Notes: a model not told the origin generated them from the sequence alone. DNA of 64,000 nt from Burkholderiales bacterium (GCA_036262035.1 DATAJS010000010.1:660915-724914); one strand, 5' to 3'; positions 7,805 through 17,092 are shown, numbered from the stretch's first letter. Made by a program: numbers and translations.

Positions 7805-8791
7805 CTACTCCGCTTTGACGTTGGCCGCTTTCGCGATCTTCGTGATCTTCGCGATCTCGCGTTTGATGTATTCGCCGAACTGCTCCGGCGTCCCGCCCGT
7901 CACTTCGAAACCCTGCGTGGTGAGGGCGGCGCGCACGTCGGGCAGCGCGAGCACCCTGGTCATCTCCGCGTTGAGCCGCGTGACGATCGCCGGCGGCGTA
8001 TGCGCGGGCGCGAGCAGGCCGAACCACGACAGCATCTCGAATCCCGGCAGCGTCTCGGCGACCGTCGGCACGCCGGGCAGCATGCTCGAGCGCCTCGAAG
8101 TGGTGACCGCGAGGCCTTTGGCGCGGCCGGCCTTGATGTGCGGCAGGATGCCGGAGGCCGTCGTGAACATGACCGACACTTCGCCGGACAGCAGCGCGGC
8201 GATCGCCGGCGTCGTGCCCTTGTACGGCACGTGCACCATGTCGATGCCGCTCATGCTCTTCAGCAATTCGCCCGAGAGCTGGTGCGTGCTGCCGTTGCCG
8301 GCGGAGGCGTAGTTGAGCTGTCCGGGCCTGGCCTTCGCGAGCGCGATGAGGTGCTTCACGTTCGACACCGGCAGCGACGGGTGCACCGTGAGGACGTAAG
8401 GCGTGGCGGCGACGAAAATGATCGGCGCGAAGTCCTTCACCGCGTCGTACGGCAGCTTCGCATACAGCGCGGGATTCGAGCCGTGCGTCGAGTTGTTCGC
8501 CATGAAGAGGTTATAGCCGTCGGCGGGCGCCTTGGCCGCGATGTCGGTGCCGAGCGTGCCGCCCGCGCCGGGGCGCGCGTCGACGACGAGCGGCTGCCCC
8601 AGCGGCTCGTGGAGCTTGTTGATGATGATGCGCGTGACGACGTCGGTCGCGCTGCCCGGCGCCTGCGCGATGATCACGCGGATGGGCTTGGCGGGGTATG
8701 CACCGGCGGCCGACGCGGTCTGCGCGTGGACGGGCGACGATCCGATAAGGGCCGTGGCGGCACACGCCGCGGCCGTGGCAAGAGCTCTCAT
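7805..8791 (-). CDS. Bug/TctC family substrate-binding protein
   Basis: A 328-residue receptor with a long signal region MRALATAAACAATALIGSSP... ending VHAQ. Its first ligand loop, IAQAPGSATDVV, departs from the common PFAPGGxxD, while VVDARPGAGG, PADGYN, VHVPYKGTTPA and LPGVPTVAETL are typical. GAGGAGG precedes the ATG at 8791. The gene is followed at three bases by the GST gene, so this receptor and a glutathione-dependent enzyme are co-expressed. Confidence 0.92.
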   Translation of the reverse strand: MRALATAAACAATALIGSSPVHAQTASAAGAYPAKPIRVIIAQAPGSATDVVTRIIINKLHEPLGQPLVVDARPGAGGTLGTDIAAKAPADGYNLFMANNSTHGSNPALYAKLPYDAVKDFAPIIFVAATPYVLTVHPSLPVSNVKHLIALAKARPGQLNYASAGNGSTHQLSGELLKSMSGIDMVHVPYKGTTPAIAALLSGEVSVMFTTASGILPHIKAGRAKGLAVTTSRRSSMLPGVPTVAETLPGFEMLSWFGLLAPAHTPPAIVTRLNAEMTRVLALPDVRAALTTQGFEVTGGTPEQFGEYIKREIAKITKIAKAANVKAE

Positions 8792-8826
8792 GCGTCCTCC
8801 TCGTTGGGTGGCCGTATGTTAATGCA
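8792..8826 (-). promoter_or_regulatory. Leader with TAACATACGG and GAGGAGGA, like that of the 6755 gene
   Basis: The minus strand carries TTAACATACGGCCACCC then AACGAGGAGGACGC and ATG. The order and sequence match the leader at 6756-6792, though the two genes differ elsewhere. Confidence 0.45.
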
Positions 8827-9012
8827 CACGCGGCGCAAAAAAGACGCGTCGGCCCGGGGTGCTCGCGCTCAAGAACCGCGCGTATCGGTCGTAATTCAGG
8901 CGACGACCATCGGGTGCGCAGCACCTTTTACGGGTATCGGCAGGCGTCGCCGCCGCTGCTCCCGGGACCGCCCGGGGAGAAGGGCGGCCCGGACGTCCCG
9001 ATCCGCCATCTC

Positions 9013-11694
9013 ATGGAAATAATCCGCCGCCTTCCACTGGGCGCGAAATTCACGCTGCTGCTCGCACTGGTCTTCGTGACCGGCATGGTGACGAGCTGGA
9101 TCGCGCTTTCGCGCGCCCTCGAGAGCAAGGCGGAGCACGAGGTCGTCTCCAAGGCGAACATGCTGCTGAAGGCGATGAACTCGGTGCGGCAGTACACCAG
9201 CGAGAACATCAACGTCCACGTCAAGCCGCTGCTCGACATGCGGGCTGGGTTCATCCGCGAGACCGTGCCGGGCTACTCGGCCAGCCGTGTCTTCGAGTTT
9301 TTCCGTAAAGACCGCGAATACCGCGACTTTCGCTACAAGGAAGCGACGCTCAATCCGACCAATCCGGCCGACAAGGCCGACGAGTTCGAAACCGGGCTCG
9401 TCGAGCGTTTCCGCAGCGACCCGCACCTGACCGAGCAGAGCGGCTTCCGCCGCATCGCGGGCAACGAGGTTTTCTTCACCGCGAGGCCGATCCGCGTCCA
9501 GTCCGCGAGCTGCCTCGAATGCCACAGCACCCCTGCGGCGGCGCCGGCGAGCATGCGCGCCCGCTACGGCACGGAGAACGGCTACGGCTGGCGCATGGAC
9601 GAGGTCGTCGGCTCGCAGCTCGTCTACGTGCCGGCGGGCCGGGTGGAGAGCGCCGGGCGCCAGAGCGCGCTGCTCGTCACCGGGATATTCACCTCGATCT
9701 TCGCGCTCGCCGCGCTCGCCATCACCGTCTTCTTCCGGCGCGTCGTGGTGCGCCCGCTGGGCGGCCTGGCGGCGGCGACGCATGCGCTCACCCGCGGGCG
9801 ATCGGATACGGCGACCGAAGCGCCGCACGCCGCGCCGGCCGATCGATCGGGCGACGAGATCGGGCGCCTCGCGGCGCACTTCGACTTCATGGCGCGGGAA
9901 GTCTATTCGCGCGAGGAGCGGCTGCAATCCGCGCTCGGCGAGCTCACGCAGAGCCAGTCGAGGCTCGTGAGCGCCCAGCGCATCGCGCAGCTCGGGCACT
10001 GGGACTGGGACCTCGTCAGGGATCACGTGGTGTGCTCCGACGAGATCTATCGCATCCTCGGGCTCGACGCGAGCGCCTTCACGCCCACGTCCAAAGGGCT
10101 CGTCGAGATCGTCCACGCAGACGACCGCGAAGCTCTCAGGGCTGCGATCGCCGAGGCGCTGCGCAACCGCCAGCCGCTCGACCACGAGTGGCGCATCGTC
10201 CGCCCCGACGGGACGGTGCGCGTGGTTCACCAGCAGGGCGAAGTCACCTACAACGCCGAGGGCCGCGCCGTGCACGTGCAGGGCACGGTGCAGGACATCA
10301 CCGACCGCAAGAACGCCGACGAGCGGATACGCCGGCTCGCGCTGTACGACAGCCTCACCGGGCTGCCGAACCGCCACCTGTTCAAGGAGCAGCTCGGCCG
10401 TGCGATCGCCGCCGCGCCGCGCGACGGCCGCACCATCGTGCTGCTGTCGCTGGGGCTCGACCGCTTCAAGCGCGTCAACGAGACGCTCGGACACGCCGGC
10501 GGCGACCTGCTGCTGAAGGAAACGGCGGCCCGGCTCGCCAAGTCGCTGCGGCCGAGCGATTACGTCGGCCGCGACGAAGCCTGGGGCGCAGGTCACAGCG
10601 TCGGCCGTCCGGGCGGCGACGAGTTCACCCTCTTGCTCGCCGTGCAGCAGGCGGAAGACGCCGCCAAGGTCGCGCGGCGCGTGCTCGATGCGCTGGCGCG
10701 GCCGTTCGGGCTGGACGGCAACGAGATCGTGGTGAGCGCGAGCGTGGGTATCGCGCTCTATCCGCTCGACGGCAACGACGCGGAGACCCTGCTGAAAAAC
10801 GCCGACTCGGCGATGCACTTCGCCAAGGAACAGGGCAAGAGCGACTATCAGTATTACAACAAGACGATGAACGCGACCGCGATCGAGCGTCTGGCGCTCG
10901 AAGCCGACCTGCGCCGTGCGGTCGAGCGCAACGAGCTCGGCCTGTTCTACCAGCCCAAGGTCGACGTGAAGACCGGCGCCATCGTCGGCGTCGAGGCGCT
11001 GATGCGCTGGCGCCATCCGCAGCTCGGGCTCGTTTCGCCGGCGCAGTTCATCCCGCTCGCCGAGGAGATCGGGCTCATCCTGCCGATGGGCGAATGGGCG
11101 CTGCGCGCCGCCTGCGCGCAGATCCGCCGCTGGCTTGACGCGGGCATCGCGGCGGTGCCGGTCGCGGTCAACATCTCGGCCCGGCAGTTCCATCAGCAGG
11201 ACATCGCGTCGGTCGTCGACCGCGCGCTGCGCGAGCACGCGGTCGATCCCGGCCTCCTCGACCTGGAGATCACCGAGGGCACGGCGATGCACGACGTCGA
11301 GGCGACGAGCGAGACGCTGCGCGAGCTGAAAGCGCTCGGGGTGACGATCGCGATCGACGATTTCGGCACGGGCTACTCGAGCCTGAGCTACCTGAAGCGC
11401 TTTCCCATCGACTCGCTCAAGATCGACCGGTCGTTCGTCGTCGGCCTTCCGGGGGATCAGGACGACGGATCGATCGCCCAGGCGGTGATCACCATGGCGC
11501 ACGCGCTGCGGCTGAAGGTCGTCGCCGAAGGCGTGGAGAACGAGGCGCAGCTCGAATTCCTGGCGAAGAACGATTGCGACCAGATGCAGGGCTTCCATTT
11601 CTCGCGCCCCGTCACTGCCGAGGCGTGCACGGAGATGCTGCGTGCCCGCGGCGCGCTGCCGCCGGCGAGGGCGCTCGAAGGGATCGCGCTGTAA
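9013..11694 (+). CDS. Membrane c-di-GMP regulator: haem-type DUF3365 sensor, HAMP, PAS, GGDEF and EAL domains
   Basis: An 893-residue composite signalling protein. A membrane helix (about 10-30) leads into a periplasmic DUF3365/Tll0287-like domain with CLECH at residues 167-171, a CxxCH haem c attachment site. A second helix (about 215-240), HAMP, and a PAS domain (about 315-430) follow. The cyclase motif GGDEF is intact at 534-538. The phosphodiesterase part has EAL at 661-663, EITEG, DDFGTGYSS, KIDRSF and VAEGVE. Both activities look catalytically competent. ATG 9013 is chosen as the start just before the first helix; the frame is open to 8914. Probably a redox- or gas-responsive regulator of motility versus biofilm. 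Confidence 0.9.
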   Translation: MEIIRRLPLGAKFTLLLALVFVTGMVTSWIALSRALESKAEHEVVSKANMLLKAMNSVRQYTSENINVHVKPLLDMRAGFIRETVPGYSASRVFEFFRKDREYRDFRYKEATLNPTNPADKADEFETGLVERFRSDPHLTEQSGFRRIAGNEVFFTARPIRVQSASCLECHSTPAAAPASMRARYGTENGYGWRMDEVVGSQLVYVPAGRVESAGRQSALLVTGIFTSIFALAALAITVFFRRVVVRPLGGLAAATHALTRGRSDTATEAPHAAPADRSGDEIGRLAAHFDFMAREVYSREERLQSALGELTQSQSRLVSAQRIAQLGHWDWDLVRDHVVCSDEIYRILGLDASAFTPTSKGLVEIVHADDREALRAAIAEALRNRQPLDHEWRIVRPDGTVRVVHQQGEVTYNAEGRAVHVQGTVQDITDRKNADERIRRLALYDSLTGLPNRHLFKEQLGRAIAAAPRDGRTIVLLSLGLDRFKRVNETLGHAGGDLLLKETAARLAKSLRPSDYVGRDEAWGAGHSVGRPGGDEFTLLLAVQQAEDAAKVARRVLDALARPFGLDGNEIVVSASVGIALYPLDGNDAETLLKNADSAMHFAKEQGKSDYQYYNKTMNATAIERLALEADLRRAVERNELGLFYQPKVDVKTGAIVGVEALMRWRHPQLGLVSPAQFIPLAEEIGLILPMGEWALRAACAQIRRWLDAGIAAVPVAVNISARQFHQQDIASVVDRALREHAVDPGLLDLEITEGTAMHDVEATSETLRELKALGVTIAIDDFGTGYSSLSYLKRFPIDSLKIDRSFVVGLPGDQDDGSIAQAVITMAHALRLKVVAEGVENEAQLEFLAKNDCDQMQGFHFSRPVTAEACTEMLRARGALPPARALEGIAL

Positions 11695-11706
11695 CCCGCT
11701 GTAGCC

Positions 11707-12150
11707 CTATCGCCGCGCCAGGAACCGATCGAGCTGGTCGGCGAAGCGCTTGCGGTCGGAGTGGTCGATCGGTGCGGGGCCGCCGGTCTGCACGCCGCTG
11801 CCCCTGAGCTCATCGAGGAAGTTGCGCATCTCGAGCCGCTCGCGGATGTTGTCCGGGGTGTAGAGCTCGCCGCGCGGGTTGAGGGCGTGCGCGCCGCGCG
11901 CGATGACGTCGGCGGCGAGCGGGATGTCGGCGGTGATCACGAGGTCGCCCGTTTCCACGCGCTTCACGATCTCGTTGTCCGCGACGTCGAAGCCGCGCGG
12001 CACCTGGAGCGCGCGGATATAAGGCGACGGCGGCGTGCGCAGCAGCATGTTCGCGACGAGCACCGTCTCGATCTTCAGGCGCTCGGCGGCACGATAGATG
12101 ATGTCCTTGATGACCGCGGGACACGCGTCGGCGTCTACCCAGATCTGCAT
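11707..12150 (-). CDS. yaiI: YaiI/YqxD family protein (DUF188)
   Basis: A 147-residue protein of the UPF0178/DUF188 family, a PIN-like fold of unknown biochemical role. The start [17 protein letters not shown] is the family signature with paired acidic residues, and [13 protein letters not shown] and [14 protein letters not shown] are the other conserved blocks. ATG 12150 has GAAGAAGAG upstream. It ends close to and convergent with the GGDEF-EAL gene. Confidence 0.93.
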   Translation of the reverse strand: MQIWVDADACPAVIKDIIYRAAERLKIETVLVANMLLRTPPSPYIRALQVPRGFDVADNEIVKRVETGDLVITADIPLAADVIARGAHALNPRGELYTPDNIRERLEMRNFLDELRGSGVQTGGPAPIDHSDRKRFADQLDRFLARR

Positions 12151-12169
12151 CAGCTCTTCTTCCTGAAAA

Positions 12170-12445
12170 TCACGACGTGCTGCCAAGGCAATCGGTCGCG
12201 TAGACGATCCCGCTCGCGCCGGAGCGCTCCGCCATGCGCCTGGCGTAATAGCCGGTGCCCGCACCGCTGTCGGCAACCGCGATGCCGGGCTCGAGCGGCA
12301 GCGCCGCGAGCACGAGGTCGGGACGTTCCTCGCGCGTGCGCTCCGCGCGCTCGAGCCAGTCGGCGCCGCAGGCGAGCGCCGTGAAGAAAACCAGGGTCAG
12401 ACCCCGAAGAAGCCGGGGTCTGACCCTTTCGGCAGTCGGGGTCAT
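12170..12445 (-). pseudogene. Truncated class I SAM methyltransferase (N-terminal stub)
   Basis: A 91-residue frame containing [15 protein letters not shown] and [25 protein letters not shown], the start of a SAM-binding Rossmann domain (usual form VADVGAGTGYFTRRLA). It stops after IVYATDCLG, where the family continues for over 100 further residues, so the gene is cut short. Its ATG overlaps the stop of the upstream dipeptidase gene by ATGA, and the first dozen codons lie inside a family-4 repeat. It may be translated by coupling but should not be an active enzyme. Confidence 0.7.
12391..12429. repeat. Family-4 palindrome (GGGTCAGACCCC type)
   Basis: AGGGTCAGACCCCGAAG is followed by CCGGGGTCTGACCCT, giving a near-perfect hairpin. 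It overlaps the 5' part of the methyltransferase stub. Other copies: 18150, 46041 (double), 50652 and 55702. Confidence 0.9.
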
Positions 12446-13470
12446 GCGACGAGCGCCTGCGCGAGGACGCGCAGGTAGTTGCCGCCCAGGATCGCGGCGA
12501 TGTCCGTAGCGCTCACGCCGCGCTTCGCCAGCGCTTCGTCGAGCAGCGCGAAGTCGTCGTACGTCGGCACGACGCTGCCGCCGGGTATGCCGGCGATGTC
12601 GGTGCCGACGCCGACGTGCTGCGCCCCGAGGATGCCTGCGGTCTCGACGAGCGCGTCGACGTAGCCGTCGAACGTGCGGTATTGCGATCGCGGCGTCCAC
12701 ATGCCGATGACACCGCCCTTTTCAGCAACGCGCTTCGCCATCGCCGTCGAGATCGCGCGTGCGCGCCGCGTGCCGTTGGCCCAGTGCGGGGTCGCGGCGG
12801 TGACGTGGCCGTGCGAATAAACGAGCGGCTTGCTCGAGACCTCGAGCGCCTGCGCCATGCCGTCCTGCGTGCAGTGCGCGACGTCGACGAGGATGCCGAG
12901 CCGGTTGCACTCGCGCACGACGTCCTTGCCGAACGCGGTCAATCCGCCGTGCACCGGCATCGCGGTGCTGATGTCGCCGACTTCGGACACTCGATAGTGC
13001 ACGAGCTGCACGTGCACGACGTTCTTCGCGCGCATCGTTTCCAAACGCTTGAGATCGCCTTCGAGGAAATCCGCGCCTTCGGCCGCGAGCACGACTCCGG
13101 GCTCGTTGCCGGCGCGCAGGCGTTGGAGCATCGCGACGCTCGTCACTTCGGTGAGATTGCGATTCATGTTTTCTTCGCGGACCCTTGCGAGCCGTCCGTC
13201 GAAGTGCGCCGCCAGCTCTCCGGGCTCCGGCTCCCGCACTTGGCGAAAACCCTTGCCGGGCTCGTTCTGTATGACAGCGCGATCCGCGGAAAGCGTTCTC
13301 GCGATGAGAAGCATGCCGTTCTTCACCATCGCTTCGCGCAAATCGAGGCGTGTCGCGCCGACGTGAGAGTGCATGTCGCAGCGCGACAAAGGGGCGGCCG
13401 CGGCGCGCACGCCCGTAAGGCACAACGTGGCGAGTGCTGCACTCGCACGAAGAAACGCACGTCTATGCAT
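12442..13470 (-). CDS. Peptidase M19 (membrane dipeptidase family), probably Tat-exported
   Basis: A 342-residue renal-dipeptidase-like metallohydrolase that would cleave dipeptides, including D-amino-acid types. The N-terminus MHRRAFLRASAAL carries a twin-arginine motif and a hydrophobic core ending in AAA. Zinc-ligand blocks are DMHSHVG, VVLAAEGADFL with the bridging Glu, LVDVAH, LVYSHGH and VGVGTDIAG, matching the H-x-H/D, E, H, H, D set of M19. The stop overlaps the ATG of the methyltransferase stub. It is divergent from the CBS-domain gene. Confidence 0.88.
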   Translation of the reverse strand: MHRRAFLRASAALATLCLTGVRAAAAPLSRCDMHSHVGATRLDLREAMVKNGMLLIARTLSADRAVIQNEPGKGFRQVREPEPGELAAHFDGRLARVREENMNRNLTEVTSVAMLQRLRAGNEPGVVLAAEGADFLEGDLKRLETMRAKNVVHVQLVHYRVSEVGDISTAMPVHGGLTAFGKDVVRECNRLGILVDVAHCTQDGMAQALEVSSKPLVYSHGHVTAATPHWANGTRRARAISTAMAKRVAEKGGVIGMWTPRSQYRTFDGYVDALVETAGILGAQHVGVGTDIAGIPGGSVVPTYDDFALLDEALAKRGVSATDIAAILGGNYLRVLAQALVA

Positions 13471-13580
13471 CGTCCGATCCTTATCGCTCGCGTGTCTTTA
13501 TTCGTGCCGAAAAAGTGTCAAACGGTAACGCCCAGCGGAGTATTCTGGAGACACTCCAGTCCGAGGAGTTGGAGGAAGCC

Positions 13581-14015
13581 ATGTCCCACGTGTCGATCCG
13601 GAGCGTCATCCACAACAAGCGGTTTCTCTCGGCCCCGAGCAGCGCCACTGTATTCGATGCGGCGCGATTGATGAAGGAGCACGCGACCGATGCGCTGCTC
13701 GTGTGCGACAAGCAGCGCCTCGTCGGCGTGCTCACCGAGCGCGACATCGTGTTCCGCGTGACCGCCGAAGCGCGCGATCCGGCGACCACGACGCTCGCGC
13801 AGGTCATGACCGGCTCGCCGCAGACCATCGCGCCCGACAAGCCGCTCGGCCACGCGCTGCACATGATGTACGAAGGACGCTTTCGCCACGTGCCCGTCGT
13901 CGAGCAAGGCCGCCCCGTCGGCATGCTGTCGGTGCGCGACGCGCTCGGACCCGAGCTCAAGGAGTTCGTGTCGGAGATGGACGAGCGCGAGCACATCGCC
14001 GAGATCCTCGGCTGA
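13581..14015 (+). CDS. Tandem CBS-domain protein
   Basis: A 144-residue protein made of a CBS pair, a module that binds adenosine nucleotides. The first repeat contains TVFDAARLMKEHATDALLVCDKQRLVGVLTERDIVFRV and the second PLGHALHMMYEGRFRHVPVVEQGRPVGMLSVRD; each part shows the VGxLTxRD ending. No catalytic domain is attached. GGAGGA lies eight bases before ATG 13581; the frame opens at 13434 but the upstream part is shadow of the dipeptidase 5' region. Confidence 0.9.
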   Translation: MSHVSIRSVIHNKRFLSAPSSATVFDAARLMKEHATDALLVCDKQRLVGVLTERDIVFRVTAEARDPATTTLAQVMTGSPQTIAPDKPLGHALHMMYEGRFRHVPVVEQGRPVGMLSVRDALGPELKEFVSEMDEREHIAEILG

Positions 14016-14149
14016 AAGCTCCGCACCGCCGCCCGCCGCGCTGTCCATGAACTGGTCGGCCGGCGTTGACACGGTCGCCGCGCGCCGCCTACATTCAGCG
14101 GGGAAAGTCGAACACAAGACTCGCACTTCCCTGTTCCGAAGGAGGACTC

Positions 14150-15034
14150 ATGGAGATTCGGCGCCTCGGGCCGATCGGCGCGGAGATACTCGGCGCCGAT
14201 GTTCGCAATATGGACGACGCGGCGTTCGCGAAGATCTACGCGACGTGGCTCGAGCACAACGTGATCTGCGTGCGCGACCAGACGCTCACCCTCGACGACT
14301 ACGTCGCCTACAGCCGGCGCTTCGGCCGCGTGCTGCCGCATCCGTCGAAGAGCACGCGCCATCCCGACTGTCCCGAGATCACCCTGCTCGGCGTGAACAA
14401 ATACAGAGCCGACGGCACGCTCGACATGGACATCTATCGCCGCGGCGCCGAAGGCTTCCACACCGACGGCTCGTACGAGGAGGTGCCGTTCAAGGCGACG
14501 CAGCTCTACGCGCTCGCGATTCCCAGCCGTGGCGGCGACACCCATTTCTCCAGCGCGTACGCGCTGTACGACGCAGTGCCGAAGCGGATTCGGGACCGGG
14601 TGGAAGACAAGTGCGGGCTGTACGTTTACGGCGGCCGCAAGAAGATGAATGCGCTGCTCAACCCCGAGGACCGCAACGAGCCGGCGCGGCGCCACCCGCT
14701 CGTGCAGCTCCATAAAGAGACCGGCCGCAAGCTCTTCTACTTCGACCAGAACAAGATCCTCTCGATCGACGGCCTGCCTGCGAACGAGAGCGACGCGATC
14801 ATCGCCGAGCTCACCGCGATCATGCAGAACCCGCCCGCGCAATACAGCCACAAGTGGAGGAAGGGCGACATCGTCATCTGGGACAACCGCTGCTCGTATC
14901 ACAAGGCCGCCGGCGACTATCCGCCCGAGGAAGAGCGCATCCACTGGCGCGTCTCGATCAAGGACTGGGTCCGCGACGAAACGGGCACCGCGATCAAGGA
15001 TCGCGCGATCGCCGGGGAGCTCGCGCACGCATGA
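14150..15034 (+). CDS. TauD/TfdA family Fe(II)/2-oxoglutarate dioxygenase
   Basis: A 294-residue alpha-ketoglutarate-dependent oxygenase. The iron facial triad is visible as H104 and D106 in EGFHTDGSY and H251 in NRCSYHKA, with R267 in IHWRVS as the 2-oxoglutarate anchor. The family includes enzymes acting on taurine and 2,4-D; the substrate here is not evident. GGAGGA stands five bases before ATG 14150. The stop overlaps the ATG of a Bug receptor (ATGA), so receptor and oxygenase are one operon and probably serve the same compound. Confidence 0.92.
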   Translation: MEIRRLGPIGAEILGADVRNMDDAAFAKIYATWLEHNVICVRDQTLTLDDYVAYSRRFGRVLPHPSKSTRHPDCPEITLLGVNKYRADGTLDMDIYRRGAEGFHTDGSYEEVPFKATQLYALAIPSRGGDTHFSSAYALYDAVPKRIRDRVEDKCGLYVYGGRKKMNALLNPEDRNEPARRHPLVQLHKETGRKLFYFDQNKILSIDGLPANESDAIIAELTAIMQNPPAQYSHKWRKGDIVIWDNRCSYHKAAGDYPPEEERIHWRVSIKDWVRDETGTAIKDRAIAGELAHA

Positions 15035-16005
15035 GGTCCACGGTATCGAAGTCTTGCGCGGCCGCCCTCGCGCTCGCCGCCTGTTCTCATGCGTACGCAG
15101 CCGACGCCTGGCCGACGCGTCCGATCCGATTCATCAATCCCACGGCTCCCGGCGGCACCGCCGAACCGATCGCGCGCGTGATCGCTCAGCGCATGAGCGA
15201 GACGCTGGGCCAGACCGTCGTCGTCGACAGCCGCGGCGGCGCGGGCGGCACGGTCGGCACCGCGATGGCGGCGACCTCGCCGCCCGACGGCTATACGATC
15301 CTGCTCGGCGTGGTGTCGCCGATGGCGATCAACGTCTCGCTCTACGGCTCGAAGCTTCCATATGATCCGCTGAAGAGCTTCGCGCCGGTGTCGATCATCA
15401 CCAAGGTGCCGCAGATGCTGTCGGTACATCCGGGCGTGCAGGCGACCAGCCTGAAGCAGCTCGTCGCGCTCGCGAAGGATCCCAACAGCCGCCTCAACTA
15501 CGGCTCCGCGGGCAGCGGCACCACCGGGCATCTCGTCGCAGAGCTTCTGAAGAAGCGTGCGGGCATCGTGATGACGCACGTGCCGTTCAAAGGCTCGGGC
15601 CCCGCGCTCGCCGCGACGCTCGGCGGCGAGCCCGGGATCATGTTCTCGGGGCCGCCGGCCGTCGTCTCCCACGCACACGCGGGACGCTTGCGCGTGCTGG
15701 CGGGCTCGGGCGTCAAGCGCAGCCCGGTGCTGCCCGACGTGCCGACCTTCATCGAAAGCGGGCTGCCGATCGACGTGACCTCGTGGTACTGTCTGGTCGT
15801 CCCGGCCGGAACGCCGCAGCGTATCGTCGAGCGGCTGCATGCCGCTGTCGTCGAGAGCCTCAAGAGCCGTGAGGTCGCGGACACGCTGCTCAGGATGGGC
15901 GCTCCTCCGGAGTGGTCGACGCCCGAGCAGCTGCGCGCCTTCCTGCGCGCCGAGATCAGCAAGTTCGCCGAAGTGGTGCAGTTGGCGGGCGCGAAGATCG
16001 ACTGA
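15031..16005 (+). CDS. Bug/TctC family substrate-binding protein, co-translated with a dioxygenase
   Basis: A 324-residue receptor with signal peptide MRSTVSKSCAAALALAACSHAYA. The first ligand loop is unusual, NPTAPGGTAEPI, lacking the common Asp; VVDSRGGAGG, PPDGYTILLG, THVPFKGSGPA and LPDVPTFIESG are standard. ATG 15031 overlaps the preceding stop. The altered loop suggests a ligand different from most receptors in the window. Confidence 0.92.
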   Translation: MRSTVSKSCAAALALAACSHAYAADAWPTRPIRFINPTAPGGTAEPIARVIAQRMSETLGQTVVVDSRGGAGGTVGTAMAATSPPDGYTILLGVVSPMAINVSLYGSKLPYDPLKSFAPVSIITKVPQMLSVHPGVQATSLKQLVALAKDPNSRLNYGSAGSGTTGHLVAELLKKRAGIVMTHVPFKGSGPALAATLGGEPGIMFSGPPAVVSHAHAGRLRVLAGSGVKRSPVLPDVPTFIESGLPIDVTSWYCLVVPAGTPQRIVERLHAAVVESLKSREVADTLLRMGAPPEWSTPEQLRAFLRAEISKFAEVVQLAGAKID

Positions 16006-16041
16006 TCCGGCCGCAGCCGGGCGCTCTATCGGGAGAGTCCG

Positions 16042-17082
16042 ATGGCGACCGATCAACGGCTGCACAAGGGCCGCAAGCGCGTCAACCTCGCGCTCCAGGG
16101 CGGCGGCGCGCACGGCGCGTTCACGTGGGGCGTGCTCGAGCGGCTGATCAGCGACGGGCGCATCTTCATCGACGGCCTCTCCGGCACGAGCGCCGGCGCG
16201 ATGAACGCCGTGGTCTTCACCGACGGCTTCATCCGCGGGCGCAAGGCGCGCGCGGTCTCGTCGCTCAATACCTTCTGGCGGCGGGTGAACGAAGGCGCGT
16301 TCGTGCCGATGACGATCGCGAACTCGCTGTCCCCGTTCAACCACAGCTCGTGGAACATGGACGAGGCGCCGGGCTACCAGCTCCTCGATGCGGTCACGCG
16401 CATGTTCTCGCCGTACCAGCTCAACCCGCTCAACCTGCACCCGCTGCGCGACATCCTCCAGGACATGGTCGATTTCGCGCACCTGCGCTCGCAGGTCCAC
16501 ATCAAGCTCTTCGCGGCGGCGACCAATGTGCGCACCTGCAAGCTCAAGGTGTTCGGCACAGGGGAGCTCACGGTCGACACGCTGCTCGCCTCGGCATGCC
16601 TGCCGACGCTCTTCCGCGCGGTGGAGATCGACGGCGAGTGCTATTGGGACGGCGGGTACATGGCGAACCCGGCGATCATGCCGCTCGTCAATCAGTGCGT
16701 CGCCAAGGACGTGATCATCGTGCAGATCAACCCGATGAACCGTCCGCAGGTGCCGAGCACCGCGCGCGAGATCCTGAACCGCATCAACGAGATCAGCTTC
16801 AACTCGTCGCTGATGCGCGAGATGAACGGCATCGTCACGGTGTCGCGGCTGCTCGAGCAGGGCAGGGCGGAAGGCTCGGGGTTCGCGCAGGTGCGCTTCC
16901 ACATGATCCAGGCCGAGGACGCGATGAGCGAGCTCGGCAGCTCGAGCAAGTTCAACGCGGACTGGAAGTTCCTCTCCTATCTCCACGATCTCGGCGTCGA
17001 CACCGCCGACCGCTGGCTGCGCGACAACTTCGACGCGATCGGCAACGCGTCCACGCTCGACATGATCAAGACGTACGAGTAG
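16042..17082 (+). CDS. Patatin-like phospholipase
   Basis: A 346-residue patatin-family acyl hydrolase. The oxyanion loop is GGGAHG at 20-25, the nucleophile Ser50 lies in GTSAG, and the catalytic Asp202 in WDGGY. Together these form the Ser-Asp dyad of bacterial patatins. There is no signal peptide, so it is cytoplasmic or secreted by another route. It starts 36 bases after the Bug gene and may be in the same transcript. Followed by a family-1 repeat that could end transcription. Confidence 0.92.
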   Translation: MATDQRLHKGRKRVNLALQGGGAHGAFTWGVLERLISDGRIFIDGLSGTSAGAMNAVVFTDGFIRGRKARAVSSLNTFWRRVNEGAFVPMTIANSLSPFNHSSWNMDEAPGYQLLDAVTRMFSPYQLNPLNLHPLRDILQDMVDFAHLRSQVHIKLFAAATNVRTCKLKVFGTGELTVDTLLASACLPTLFRAVEIDGECYWDGGYMANPAIMPLVNQCVAKDVIIVQINPMNRPQVPSTAREILNRINEISFNSSLMREMNGIVTVSRLLEQGRAEGSGFAQVRFHMIQAEDAMSELGSSSKFNADWKFLSYLHDLGVDTADRWLRDNFDAIGNASTLDMIKTYE

Positions 17083-17092
17083 CCGCAATATC

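Noticed and set aside
8896..11598. A 900-residue open frame antisense to the GGDEF-EAL gene
   Set aside because: It mirrors the real gene in a GC-rich codon phase; composition is Arg/Asp/Val-rich with no domain, and the sense gene has full motifs.
12170..12172. TGA at the end of the methyltransferase stub as selenocysteine
   Set aside because: The sequence after it enters the ribosome site of yaiI and does not continue a methyltransferase.
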